DNA of 12,325 bases, from positions 1 to 12,325 of the forward strand of contig JAGOHQ010000011.1 of the NCBI GenBank assembly GCA_017996075.1. Reading direction: 5' to 3'. This document shows positions 1 through 6,831 of this stretch, piece after piece (position 1 is the stretch's first letter; each line of letters starts with the position of its first letter). Origin of the DNA: Aliarcobacter sp. Lineage in GTDB: Bacteria; Campylobacterota; Campylobacteria; Campylobacterales; Arcobacteraceae. The notes beneath the pieces are model-generated. The model was given only the letters and a program-made list of their open reading frames with translations. It was not told the origin of the DNA and ran no database searches. The position numbers and the translations under genes were made by a program.

Positions 1-137
1 TCAACAGTTCCAATAACTTTTGTTAGTTTCGATAAAGATTCAAATCTTGTTTGTTCATTTTCAACAGGCGCTTCTTTTGCAAATATATTTTGAGATAATA
101 CAAATGCAATAGATGTTGCTATTAATAGTTTATTCAT
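1..137 (-). CDS. ctpA: S41-family C-terminal processing peptidase, N-terminal fragment
   Basis: Only about the first 45 residues are in the window; the gene runs off the left edge. The ATG at 137 is preceded by an AAAAGG ribosome site. The protein starts with a signal peptide (MNKLLIATSIAFVLSQNIFA, then KEAP). After it comes a segment containing SLSKLTKVIGTVE, which matches my memory of the start of the mature part of CtpA/Prc-type proteases in Campylobacterota. These serine proteases (Ser/Lys dyad plus PDZ domain) act in the periplasm on the C-termini of envelope proteins. The catalytic part is outside the window, so the family call rests on the N-terminus alone. It is divergent from the YfgM-like gene. 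Confidence 0.65.
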   Translation of the reverse strand, partial: MNKLLIATSIAFVLSQNIFAKEAPVENEQTRFESLSKLTKVIGTV

Positions 138-169
138 TTTGCGATAACCTTTTAAATTTATAGGCTAAA

Positions 170-175
170 ATTATA
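170..175 (-). promoter_or_regulatory. Probable -10 element for the S41 peptidase gene
   Basis: On the minus strand this reads TATAAT, preceded by TTTTTTG, the usual T-rich Campylobacterota -10 context. It lies 33 bases upstream of the ATG at 137, giving a leader of about 26 bases with an AAAAGG ribosome site. I see no convincing -35 box, which is normal in this phylum. Confidence 0.5.
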
Positions 176-250
176 CAAAAAAGTTTATAAAAGTAATATT
201 TTATGAAAAATTTTGTAATATATCAACTACTTTTTAAAAAGGCTAGGTAT

Positions 251-829
251 ATGAGTATAAAAGATGATGTGAACTACATCAAAAATGAGTTAAGTAGTGA
301 AGAGAAATTCCTTGAAAGTTTTGTAAAAACTGAGAGATTTTTTAAAAAATATAAAAAATTAATATTTGGATTGATTATTTTAGCAATAGTTGGTTCGGTA
401 GTTTTTTTAGTAAAAACTAAATTGGATGAAAAAAATCTTTATGAAGCAAATATTGCTCTAAGTAATTTTCTTGAAAATGGAAATCAAAACTCTTTAGATG
501 AACTAAAAGAGAAAAATAGAGATTTATACGAGATAGCTTTGTATTTAGATGCTAAAAATGAGTTTAAAAATGCAGATATTAATCTTAAATATTTAAAAGA
601 GTTACTAGATTTCCAAGTTGCACTTTTAAATTCTAATCAATCAGATTTGGATGCAGTTTCAAAAAAAGCAGATTTTTTACTTAAAGATTATGCTATTTTT
701 AATCAAGCTTTAATACTAGTTAATAATCAAAAATATGCTGAAGCAAGAGAAATTTTGGGTAAAATATCTCAAGATTCAAGAGCTTTTGAACTAGCAACAC
801 TTTTAAAACACTATTTAGTTACAAAATAA
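251..829 (+). CDS. YfgM-like membrane-anchored tetratricopeptide protein
   Basis: The 192-residue protein has an N-terminal cytoplasmic segment (1-36), one membrane helix (about 37-55, IFGLIILAIVGSVVFLV) and an extracytoplasmic alpha-helical part. Its C-terminus (about 145-185) looks like TPR helices, with the motif KYAEAREIL. This architecture matches YfgM/TPR_21 proteins, which in E. coli are ancillary SecYEG-linked periplasmic chaperone factors. I chose ATG 251, not the in-frame ATG at 203. The former has an AAGG site 8 bases upstream and starts with MSIKDDVNYIK; the latter has no ribosome site and would add 16 atypical residues. A BamB-like lipoprotein follows 11 bases downstream, mirroring the yfgM-bamB order of gammaproteobacteria. 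The family call is inference from architecture and context. Confidence 0.65.
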   Translation: MSIKDDVNYIKNELSSEEKFLESFVKTERFFKKYKKLIFGLIILAIVGSVVFLVKTKLDEKNLYEANIALSNFLENGNQNSLDELKEKNRDLYEIALYLDAKNEFKNADINLKYLKELLDFQVALLNSNQSDLDAVSKKADFLLKDYAIFNQALILVNNQKYAEAREILGKISQDSRAFELATLLKHYLVTK

Positions 830-840
830 GGAATAAAAAA

Positions 841-1824
841 ATGAAATCTATACTATTGTCAATTGTTGCAATTGCACTTTTTACAGCTTGTTCTGGTAAA
901 AAATATTATGAACCAGAAGAGACAAGTAGCAATATTGAGTTAAACAAAAAGTCTATGTCGTCTTCAATAAAATCTATGAATAGAGTTGGTGGAACTTTAG
1001 AAGATAACGAAGTTATTACTAAACAAGGAATTTCTAGCTTTAAACTTCCAGAAGGATTTGAGTTTTTAAACTTTACTGATGATGGAAAAGTAATAGCAAC
1101 AAATTATATTGATAAAATCTTAATTGGCGATAGAGAAAGAACAGTTAAAGATGTAGTTGTAGCTGCTTCAAGAAAAGATGAAAAACTAGCACTTATCTAT
1201 TCTAATAATAGTATGGAATTAATAGATATAAATACAGATAAAACTCTTTTTAAAGAGTATTTACCGTTATCTTTAGCAAATGATACGAGAATTTCAAATC
1301 CTTTATTTATGGGAAATTTAATTTTGTTTCCAAGCTTAAATGGTAAAGTACTTATTTTATCATCTGCTACAAATGAAGTTGTAAGAAATATATCTGTTGA
1401 AACAGATAGTGAATTTAAAAATATTATAAGTCTTGATATTGAGAAAAAAAGTGAGAGTTTGATTGTTGCAAATCCAAATAAAATTGTATCTATATCTGCT
1501 AGAGATGTTATTAGTAAAGATTATGATATTAGAGATATGATTTTAAAGGATGGATATATTTATATTGCAACCGTTGATGGTCATATTATAAAACTTACTC
1601 CAAACCTAGAAGAAGTTGCAAAAAGAAAATATAAATATGCAAAATTTCATGCTTTGGCATATGGAAGTAGTTTATATGCTGTTGAATCTCAAGGATTCTT
1701 AATAAATATAAGTGATGATTTTAAAACTGACACTATATATGAGTTTAGTTTTGATAATGAAAAAAGATTAATAGCAATAGATAATAAAATCTATTTTAAC
1801 TCAGATTATATAACTCTTCCATAA
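841..1824 (+). CDS. Lipoprotein with predicted beta-propeller fold, BamB-like
   Basis: The 327-residue protein starts with a lipoprotein signal peptide ending in the lipobox FTAC, so Cys17 is the predicted lipidated residue. The mature part is rich in short beta-strand pairs of the PQQ-like or WD-like kind, such as GKVIATNYIDKILIGD, GKVLILSSATNEVV, DGYIYIATVDGHIIKL and GSSLYAVESQGFLINI, recurring about every 40 residues. This fits a beta-propeller. BamB, the propeller lipoprotein of the outer-membrane protein assembly machine, has the same layout, though E. coli BamB is longer (about 390 residues). The ribosome site AAGGA overlaps the stop of the preceding YfgM-like gene, so the two are co-transcribed. 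A BamB function is inferred from fold and gene order; I see no diagnostic motif. Confidence 0.6.
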   Translation: MKSILLSIVAIALFTACSGKKYYEPEETSSNIELNKKSMSSSIKSMNRVGGTLEDNEVITKQGISSFKLPEGFEFLNFTDDGKVIATNYIDKILIGDRERTVKDVVVAASRKDEKLALIYSNNSMELIDINTDKTLFKEYLPLSLANDTRISNPLFMGNLILFPSLNGKVLILSSATNEVVRNISVETDSEFKNIISLDIEKKSESLIVANPNKIVSISARDVISKDYDIRDMILKDGYIYIATVDGHIIKLTPNLEEVAKRKYKYAKFHALAYGSSLYAVESQGFLINISDDFKTDTIYEFSFDNEKRLIAIDNKIYFNSDYITLP

Positions 1825-1852
1825 AAAAATAGTGGTTAAATCCACTATTTTT
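1825..1852. terminator. Bidirectional intrinsic terminator
   Basis: A perfect 11-bp inverted repeat (1825-1835 with 1842-1852) encloses a 6-base loop (TTAAAT). One arm is A-rich and the other T-rich, so each strand ends the hairpin in a U-run. It lies directly after the lipoprotein stop codon and 33 bases from the convergent truD stop, and can serve both genes. Confidence 0.85.
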
Positions 1853-1884
1853 ATTATTAAAAAACTCTCTTTAAGCCTTATATT

Positions 1885-2883
1885 TCAGCCAAAATTTCTA
1901 TTTGCCAAAAGCTCAATCAAAACTGTTGCATATGAACCTTTTGGTAAAATAAAATCTAAACTACAAGATTTATTTAATTTATCATATTTAGAAGATAAAA
2001 TCTCTGGAAATACAACAGCTTCTCTTCTATACCCTTTTTCAGTTATTTCACTATCATCATACTTTTGCTCAATTTTCAAAGCATCATCTTTGGCTTTAAA
2101 AACATCTCTTCCTGGAAGTAAACCAGTTGGAGTTATTAGTTTTTCTTTGAAGTCTTCTATAATTTTTTCATTTATAGATTTTGGAGTAAAAAGTTTTTCA
2201 TTTTTAATATCATAAAAAATATCTCCATCTAGAAGTTTAAAACCACTATTGTCAAGTTTTAATCTTTCAACCAACCACGCATTAAAAAAAGTACTTTGAT
2301 AGGCACTAAGAAGCATTTTTGCTACTTTTCTATCTTTTATTATTGCATCACCAAATAGTAAATCTTTTGCTTTTTCTAAATTCTCTTTTACATCTTTTCC
2401 AAATCTTTGATAACCAAAATAGTTTGGAAAACCATTTTTGGATACAAATTTTAGAAGTTTTTCAATATGAAAAAGTTCTTCTAACTCTAACTCATGAAGA
2501 TTTATTTTAAATCTATTTCCTTTTAAATCACCAATATTTAGTTTTTTATTGTGTAAAAAAGTATCAAGTATCTCTATTTTTTTTGATTTAAAATTTTTTA
2601 TCTCTTTTTGATATTTTTTAGGAATAGATATGTATTGAATTGTAGTTGCTCGTTTATCTTTGAGTCCAGCATATCCAATATCACTTGAATAAACACCCAA
2701 GAATTTTGATAATCTATCTATTAACTCCCAAGTATCACAATTTTGTTTTTTGATTTTTAAAATTAAGAAGTTCCCGTACGATGAGAATTTTATAGGTTGT
2801 TCTTCAACTATAAAATCAACATCGTTTTGGACAAATTTGAAATTTAGAACTTTATCATTTGATGGATAAACTCTTTTTATCAA
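1885..2883 (-). CDS. truD: tRNA pseudouridine(13) synthase TruD
   Basis: TruD converts uridine 13 of tRNA-Glu (and a few others) to pseudouridine. The 332-residue protein carries the family's catalytic motif GYAGLKDKRATT, with the catalytic Asp at about residue 76. It also has the conserved NYFGYQRFG at 154-162 and LSAYQSTFFNAWL at about 192-204. The length is near the usual 330-370. The start is TTG at 2883-2881, with an AAGAG site 7 bases upstream. No ATG occurs before the conserved core, and MIKRVYP fits family N-termini. The TTG overlaps the dksA stop by two bases (TTGA), implying translational coupling to dksA. The gene ends opposite the terminator at 1825-1852. Confidence 0.95.
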   Translation of the reverse strand: MIKRVYPSNDKVLNFKFVQNDVDFIVEEQPIKFSSYGNFLILKIKKQNCDTWELIDRLSKFLGVYSSDIGYAGLKDKRATTIQYISIPKKYQKEIKNFKSKKIEILDTFLHNKKLNIGDLKGNRFKINLHELELEELFHIEKLLKFVSKNGFPNYFGYQRFGKDVKENLEKAKDLLFGDAIIKDRKVAKMLLSAYQSTFFNAWLVERLKLDNSGFKLLDGDIFYDIKNEKLFTPKSINEKIIEDFKEKLITPTGLLPGRDVFKAKDDALKIEQKYDDSEITEKGYRREAVVFPEILSSKYDKLNKSCSLDFILPKGSYATVLIELLANRNFG

Positions 2884-3251
2884 TATGCAACTCTTTTTTG
2901 TTGTTCTTGTTCATAAACTGTTCTGCACTCTGTACAAAACTTTGCAAAAGGTTTTGCTTTTAATCTTCCAATTGGAATATTTACTCCGCACATATCACAA
3001 ATTCCATAAGTTGCAGCTTTTATTTTTTTTAAAGCTTCTTCAATTTGATTTAACTCATCTAGTTGATGATTTGCAATCATTCCCTCTTTAAATGAGTCAC
3101 TAACAAAATCAGCATAATCTAAATCATCGTTTAAATCTTGATCTTTTAGTTGGTCAATACTATCTCTGCTATTTCTAACATTACTTAAAATTGTCTCTCT
3201 TCTTTCAAGCAATATCGCCTTTAATTCATCAATTTGACTTTTATTTGCCAT
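2880..3251 (-). CDS. dksA: RNA polymerase-binding transcription factor DksA
   Basis: DksA enters the RNA polymerase secondary channel and, with ppGpp, controls rRNA and amino-acid promoters in the stringent response. The 123-residue protein has an N-terminal coiled coil. An acidic tip motif (D42-x-x-D45, then YADFVSDSF) corresponds to the Asp pair of E. coli DksA. A C-terminal four-cysteine zinc finger follows (C85, C88, C106, C109; CDMC ... CTEC). It is shorter than E. coli DksA (151) and about the size I recall for Campylobacter homologues. ATG at 3251 has a strong AGGAG site 6 bases upstream. It is the first gene of a dksA-truD operon. Confidence 0.92.
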   Translation of the reverse strand: MANKSQIDELKAILLERRETILSNVRNSRDSIDQLKDQDLNDDLDYADFVSDSFKEGMIANHQLDELNQIEEALKKIKAATYGICDMCGVNIPIGRLKAKPFAKFCTECRTVYEQEQQKRVAY

Positions 3252-3275
3252 TATCCTCTCCTGTGTAAAGTCGCA

Positions 3276-3281
3276 ATTATA
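3276..3281 (-). promoter_or_regulatory. Probable -10 element for dksA-truD
   Basis: The minus strand reads TATAAT 24 bases upstream of the dksA ATG, giving a leader of about 18 bases that contains the AGGAG ribosome site. There is no clear -35 box. Confidence 0.5.
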
Positions 3282-3311
3282 TCTATTATTAACAGATATT
3301 TAACTTAAAAT

Positions 3312-3320
3312 TGGTAGAAT
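3312..3320 (+). promoter_or_regulatory. Probable extended -10 promoter of the ABC/Cys-rich membrane protein operon
   Basis: The plus strand has TGG followed by TAGAAT at 3315-3320, an extended -10 pattern. Transcription would begin near 3327, a few bases before the GAGGAG ribosome site at 3334-3339. It diverges from the dksA promoter, with the two -10 boxes about 34 bases apart. Confidence 0.45.
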
Positions 3321-3333
3321 ATTTCATCAGTAC

Positions 3334-3339
3334 GAGGAG
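3334..3339 (+). promoter_or_regulatory. Strong ribosome binding site placed for an ATT start
   Basis: GAGGAG is a near-perfect anti-16S match. No ATG, GTG or TTG lies at usable spacing downstream. The only near-cognate start in the window is ATT at 3346, six bases from the end of the site and in frame with the small membrane protein. The next possible start, TTG 3370, is 30 bases away with no site of its own. Confidence 0.65.
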
Positions 3340-3345
3340 TAGGGC

Positions 3346-3594
3346 ATTACAACACTAAGCAAAGTTTATTTGATAACTATATTTTTAGCATCATTTATTT
3401 TCTTTTTTTTATTCTTATATTCAAATACTATTTTTAAAAATAGTAGAAATTATGATATTTTAGATATTACTAAATTATCAAATCTTGCATACTCAAACAA
3501 GGATTATAGGTTTAAAGATTATGGAAATAGTTTTAATAATGTAATTTATTTGAACCCAAAAGTAACTAATTTTGGATTTGTTTATGAAGAGTAG
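3346..3594 (+). CDS. Small single-pass membrane-anchored protein of unknown function
   Basis: I do not recognise a family. If translation starts at ATT 3346 the product is 82 residues, with N-terminus MTTLSKVYLITIFLASF. With the alternative start TTG 3370 it is 74 residues. One hydrophobic N-terminal helix (about residues 8-26) is followed by a polar tail of about 55 residues, probably periplasmic. The tail is rich in Tyr, Asn, Asp and Lys (YDILDITKLSNLAYSNKDY ... NPKVTNFGFVYEE) and has no Cys. It has no lipobox. Its last 11 bases overlap the start of the ABC permease gene, so it is the first gene of a coupled four-gene operon and may be a periplasmic accessory subunit. The GAGGAG site favours the ATT start. 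Confidence 0.7.
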   Translation: MTTLSKVYLITIFLASFIFFFLFLYSNTIFKNSRNYDILDITKLSNLAYSNKDYRFKDYGNSFNNVIYLNPKVTNFGFVYEE

Positions 3595-4741
3595 CGTTTT
3601 TATAAATCTTATTTTTCTGTTACTTCATAAACAAAAAACAAAATATATATCTATTTTTATCTTAGCAACTTTAACAATATTTTTATTATCAACAGTTATT
3701 TTTATAAAATCATCTTTACAAAATGAGATTTTAAAAACATTAGAAAGTCATAATGATTTTATAATCCAAAGAGAGTTTGGTGGAAGAATTTTTGATATAG
3801 AAAATCAACTAGAAGATAAACTAAGAAATATTTATGGAGTTAAAAATATCACAAAGAGAGTTTATGGAAGATATAAATTTTTGAGTGAAGATGTTTATTT
3901 TACTATTATTGGAGTTGATTTTTCAAATCTAAATAAAGAGCTAAAAAATTTGGGACTTCAAAATATATCAAAAGATGAGATGATTGTAGGTTTTGAAGTA
4001 GATAATTTATTAAAAAAATACAAATATACAAATTATTATGATTTTTTTCTTCCAAATAAAGAGATAAAAAAAGTAAAAATTGCAAAAGTTTTAGAAAAAG
4101 AGTCAAATATTATATCAAGCGATATTATTATTTTAGATATAAATCTTGCAAGAGATATTTTGGGTATAAACAGAGATTTTTCAACAAATATTGCCTTTGA
4201 TGTTCCAAATGAGCTTGAAAGAACAAACATAAAACAAAAACTTCAAAGATTAGATTTAGACTTAAATATTATTCAAAAAGAAGATATCTTAAAAAAATAT
4301 GAGACAATATTTAACTATAAAGGTGGAGTTTTTTTAATACTTTATTTGGTTGTTTTATTTGCATTTATAATGATTTTATATCAAAGATACTCTCAAGTAA
4401 GTATAAATGAGAGAAAACAGATAGCTATTTTTAAAGCGATTGGATATAGTGTTCGAGATATTATAAAAATAAAAATGAGTGAAAACTTTGTTGTAGCTTT
4501 TGTATCTTACCTTTTTGGAGTCTTATTAGCATATTTTTTTGTATTTATTTTAAATGCTCCAATATTAAAAAATATATTTATAGATTTTTCAAATATAAAA
4601 AATGATTTTATAATCTATCCATATATTGAGTTTTCTACTTTTATAACACTTTTCTTATTTTTTATGGTTTTATTTTTAAGTTCAGTTTTAATTCCTGTTT
4701 GGAAAATATCAGCAATAAATCCATATGAAAGTTTAAGATGA
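3584..4741 (+). CDS. ABC transporter permease, MacB/LolC/FtsX family
   Basis: This 385-residue protein has the MacB/LolCE topology. There is one N-terminal helix (about 21-42), a large extracytoplasmic domain (about 43-245) and three C-terminal helices (about 248-266, 302-323 and 348-371). The FtsX-type coupling region SINERKQIAIFKAIGYSVRD (273-292) and the terminal INPYESLR are typical of the family. I chose ATG 3584, with GGA 7 bases upstream, over TTG 3572, which has no ribosome site. The gene overlaps the preceding one by 11 bases, and its stop overlaps the ATPase start in ATGA. Members of this family move lipoproteins, peptides or macrolides, or transmit mechanical force, rather than importing small solutes. 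No MacA-like adaptor or outer-membrane channel gene is nearby. The substrate is unknown. Confidence 0.85.
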   Translation: MKSSVFINLIFLLLHKQKTKYISIFILATLTIFLLSTVIFIKSSLQNEILKTLESHNDFIIQREFGGRIFDIENQLEDKLRNIYGVKNITKRVYGRYKFLSEDVYFTIIGVDFSNLNKELKNLGLQNISKDEMIVGFEVDNLLKKYKYTNYYDFFLPNKEIKKVKIAKVLEKESNIISSDIIILDINLARDILGINRDFSTNIAFDVPNELERTNIKQKLQRLDLDLNIIQKEDILKKYETIFNYKGGVFLILYLVVLFAFIMILYQRYSQVSINERKQIAIFKAIGYSVRDIIKIKMSENFVVAFVSYLFGVLLAYFFVFILNAPILKNIFIDFSNIKNDFIIYPYIEFSTFITLFLFFMVLFLSSVLIPVWKISAINPYESLR

Positions 4742-5409
4742 TAGTAGCAAAAAATATAAGTAAAATATATTTTGAAGGAAGCAAAAAAGAGTTTTATGCA
4801 CTAAAAAATATAAATTTTGAGATAAAAAAAGGCTCATTTGTTATATTTAAAGGTGTAAGTGGAAGTGGAAAATCAACACTTCTATCTATACTTTCTACTA
4901 TTTCAAAACCTAGCTTTGGTGAAATTCTTTTTGACAAAGAACCTGTGTCAAAATATCCAGATATTCATGCTAGTAATTTTAGAGCAAAAAATATTGGTTA
5001 CATATTCCAATCTTTTAATCTTTTTGAAGATTTAACTGTTTTTGTAAATGTTAGTCTTCCTCTTATTCCTTTAGGATTTTCACAAAAAGATATTGATAAA
5101 AAGGTTGAAGAAATATTAACTTTATCAAATATTTTACATAAAAAAGATGAGATAGTTTCAAATCTTTCTGGTGGAGAAAAACAAAGATGTGCAATTGCAA
5201 GAGCATTGATAAACAATGCTAATACAATTTTATGTGATGAACCAACATCTTCTCTTGATTATGAAAACTCTATGAATTTTATAAAAACTCTAAAAGAGTT
5301 AAAAGAAAGTGGAAAAACTATAGTTGTAGCAACTCATGACCCACTATTTTTTGAGTTAGATTTTGTAGATAAGGTTTTTGAGTTAAAAAATGGAGTTTTA
5401 GTTGAGTAG
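4738..5409 (+). CDS. ABC transporter ATP-binding protein, LolD/MacB type
   Basis: This is a complete 223-residue nucleotide-binding subunit. It has Walker A GVSGSGKST (39-47), Q-loop Gln91, signature LSGGEKQR (143-150), Walker B TILCDEPT (163-170), D-loop SSLD (171-174) and switch His200. The size and sequence fit the LolD/MacB/FtsE group that partners FtsX-like permeases. The ATG overlaps the permease stop by four bases (ATGA), and the stop overlaps the TTG start of the next gene by eight bases. It should energise the permease encoded just upstream. The family is certain; the transported substrate is not. Confidence 0.93.
   Translation: MIVAKNISKIYFEGSKKEFYALKNINFEIKKGSFVIFKGVSGSGKSTLLSILSTISKPSFGEILFDKEPVSKYPDIHASNFRAKNIGYIFQSFNLFEDLTVFVNVSLPLIPLGFSQKDIDKKVEEILTLSNILHKKDEIVSNLSGGEKQRCAIARALINNANTILCDEPTSSLDYENSMNFIKTLKELKESGKTIVVATHDPLFFELDFVDKVFELKNGVLVE
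5392..5395 (+). promoter_or_regulatory. Ribosome binding site supporting a TTG start
   Basis: GGAG lies inside the end of the ATPase gene, six bases before TTG 5402. It fixes the start of the Cys-rich membrane protein, for which no ATG occurs before codon 90. Confidence 0.7.
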
Positions 5410-6367
5410 TATTTTTTTATCAAATGAGATATTGATTTTCCTATTTTTACAAACTACTATTTATACTCTTTTATTAATATCTTTTATATATTCAATAACT
5501 ATTTTAAGAGATTGGGATTTTAAAAAAAGTACAGTTTTACAGTATAAACTTGAAAAAAGATCATATTTAGTGATTTTAATCATTAGTTTTTCACTTTTTA
5601 TAAAAATTCTACTCTTTTTTTATTTTATATTTTCTATTGATAATTTATCACATTTTGTAGTAGGTGCTATGTGTGCTGCTGGTATTTTTTCTTTAGAATA
5701 TGGTGAAATATCACTTTTTTTAAAGCTTACAAATCTATTTTTTATTGGTATTTGGTTTGTCTTGAACTCTTTAGATTTGAAAAGAAAAGATTATAAATAT
5801 ACAAAAATAAAATTACTACTTTTTATTTTTATATTCATTTGTCTTACTTTTGAGTATATTTTAGATTTTAAATTTTTGTCAAATATTCCATTAAATGAAG
5901 CAGTTGAGTGCTGTTCTGTTATATTTGAAACAAGTAGTATTTCTAGTAAAATACCTTTTGGATTGGTTAATTCAAGCTTGATACTTATATTTTATATACT
6001 TTTTGTTTTGATTGTTATTTTGAATATTCAAAAAAAATCTATTTTGCTTCTTTTTTTTAATATACTATTTGTTTATATATCTTATTTTGCAGTAACATAC
6101 TTTTTTTCAACTTATATATATGAACTTCCAACACATCAATGTCCATTTTGTATGCTTCAATCTGAGTACTATTTTATTGGATATTTTATATGGTCGGCAC
6201 TTTTTTTAGGGCTTTTTTTCTCTATTTGTTTAGTAATCTTTTCTAAAATTAATAGTACATATATGTATAAGTTTTATAAACTATCTTTAATATTTACAAC
6301 TATTTTTGTTTTTTTGGTAACTTTTTTTGTTTTAAAATATTATGTAGTAAATGGAGTTTTTTTATAA
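5402..6367 (+). CDS. Polytopic membrane protein with periplasmic-face Cys/His motifs, unknown function
   Basis: I recognise no named family. The 321-residue protein has about eight membrane helices (approximately 11-34, 55-79, 105-121, 137-153, 189-208, 213-236, 258-280 and 292-312). Positive charges fall in the loops after helices 1, 3, 5 and 7, so those loops are probably cytoplasmic. The loops after helices 2, 4 and 6 are then periplasmic. All loop cysteines lie there: H84/C91 (HFVVGAMC), C170-C171 (VECCS) and H245-x-C247-P-F-C250 (THQCPFCML). Such an array could bind a metal or shuttle disulfides. It lacks the layout of DsbB or VKOR. It starts at TTG with GGAG six bases upstream, overlaps the ATPase gene by eight bases and is the last gene of the operon. 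It may be an extra membrane subunit or the client of the ABC system. Confidence 0.8.
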   Translation: MSSIFLSNEILIFLFLQTTIYTLLLISFIYSITILRDWDFKKSTVLQYKLEKRSYLVILIISFSLFIKILLFFYFIFSIDNLSHFVVGAMCAAGIFSLEYGEISLFLKLTNLFFIGIWFVLNSLDLKRKDYKYTKIKLLLFIFIFICLTFEYILDFKFLSNIPLNEAVECCSVIFETSSISSKIPFGLVNSSLILIFYILFVLIVILNIQKKSILLLFFNILFVYISYFAVTYFFSTYIYELPTHQCPFCMLQSEYYFIGYFIWSALFLGLFFSICLVIFSKINSTYMYKFYKLSLIFTTIFVFLVTFFVLKYYVVNGVFL

Positions 6368-6392
6368 ATCCGTGATTTTACACGGATTTATA
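6363..6392 (+). terminator. Intrinsic terminator of the four-gene operon
   Basis: A perfect 12-bp stem (6363-6374 with 6381-6392) has the loop ATTTTA and contains the stop codon of the upstream gene. It is followed by TTTTTATAATTATTTTTT on the plus strand. The minus strand has A-rich sequence after the stem, so it is a poorer terminator for the convergent lipoprotein gene. Confidence 0.8.
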
Positions 6393-6401
6393 TTTTTATA
6401 A

Positions 6402-6686
6402 TTATTTTTTGTCAGCTTCAGTTGCTGTTTCTTTTGATTCTTCTTTTGTTGTTTCAGCTTCTTCTTTTTTATCTTCTTGCGTAGCTTTTACTTCTTTTTC
6501 TTCACTATTAGCTACTGTTTCTTTTGTTTCCTCTTTTGGAGCAGCTACTTCTTCTTTTTTCTCTTGAGCTGGTGCTACAGTTTCAGTTTTAGGAGCTTCA
6601 ACTTTTGTCTCAGCTGGTTTTTTATCTTCTGTACAACCTATAAATAATAAAGATGCTGCTGCTAATGATAATAATACTTTTTTCAT
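6402..6686 (-). CDS. Small Glu/Lys/Thr-rich disordered lipoprotein
   Basis: The 94-residue protein has a lipoprotein signal peptide with lipobox LFIGC (Cys18). The mature part, about 75 residues, is made almost only of Glu, Lys, Thr, Ala, Val and Pro, in loosely repeated units such as KEE, KET, EEK and TKEE. It has no aromatic residue and no hydrophobic core, so it should be disordered or extended. ATG at 6686 has AAAAGG upstream, which supports a real gene. Similar small low-complexity lipoproteins occur in related bacteria without assigned function. I infer an envelope-anchored spacer or linker role only weakly. It is a single gene, convergent with the preceding operon. Confidence 0.75.
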   Translation of the reverse strand: MKKVLLSLAAASLLFIGCTEDKKPAETKVEAPKTETVAPAQEKKEEVAAPKEETKETVANSEEKEVKATQEDKKEEAETTKEESKETATEADKK

Positions 6687-6831
6687 TTTAAACCTTTTTA
6701 TGTAATTTTTTGTTTATAAAAACAAATTGCGGAATCATATCAAAACATTTGTGAAATAATTGTGTAATAAATTAATTTTTTTTAGAAAATTTACTAACAA
6801 TATATAAAGTATGATATGTGGAAATTTGAAA

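Noticed and set aside
203..250. Upstream ATG at 203 for the YfgM-like protein
   Set aside because: No ribosome site precedes it. ATG 251 has AAGG at good spacing and gives a better N-terminus.
1832..2215. Open frame on the plus strand opposite the end of truD
   Set aside because: It is antisense to truD, which has clear catalytic motifs, and it has no ribosome site.
3584..5409. Calling the ABC pair LolCD, MacB or FtsEX specifically
   Set aside because: Only family-level motifs are visible. MacB is normally fused or paired with MacA, FtsE/FtsX sit with division genes, and there is no LolE or LolA nearby.
5402..6367. Assignment of the Cys-rich membrane protein to DsbB or VKOR
   Set aside because: It has about eight helices rather than four or five, and its Cys spacing (CC, HxCPFC, single C91) does not follow either family.
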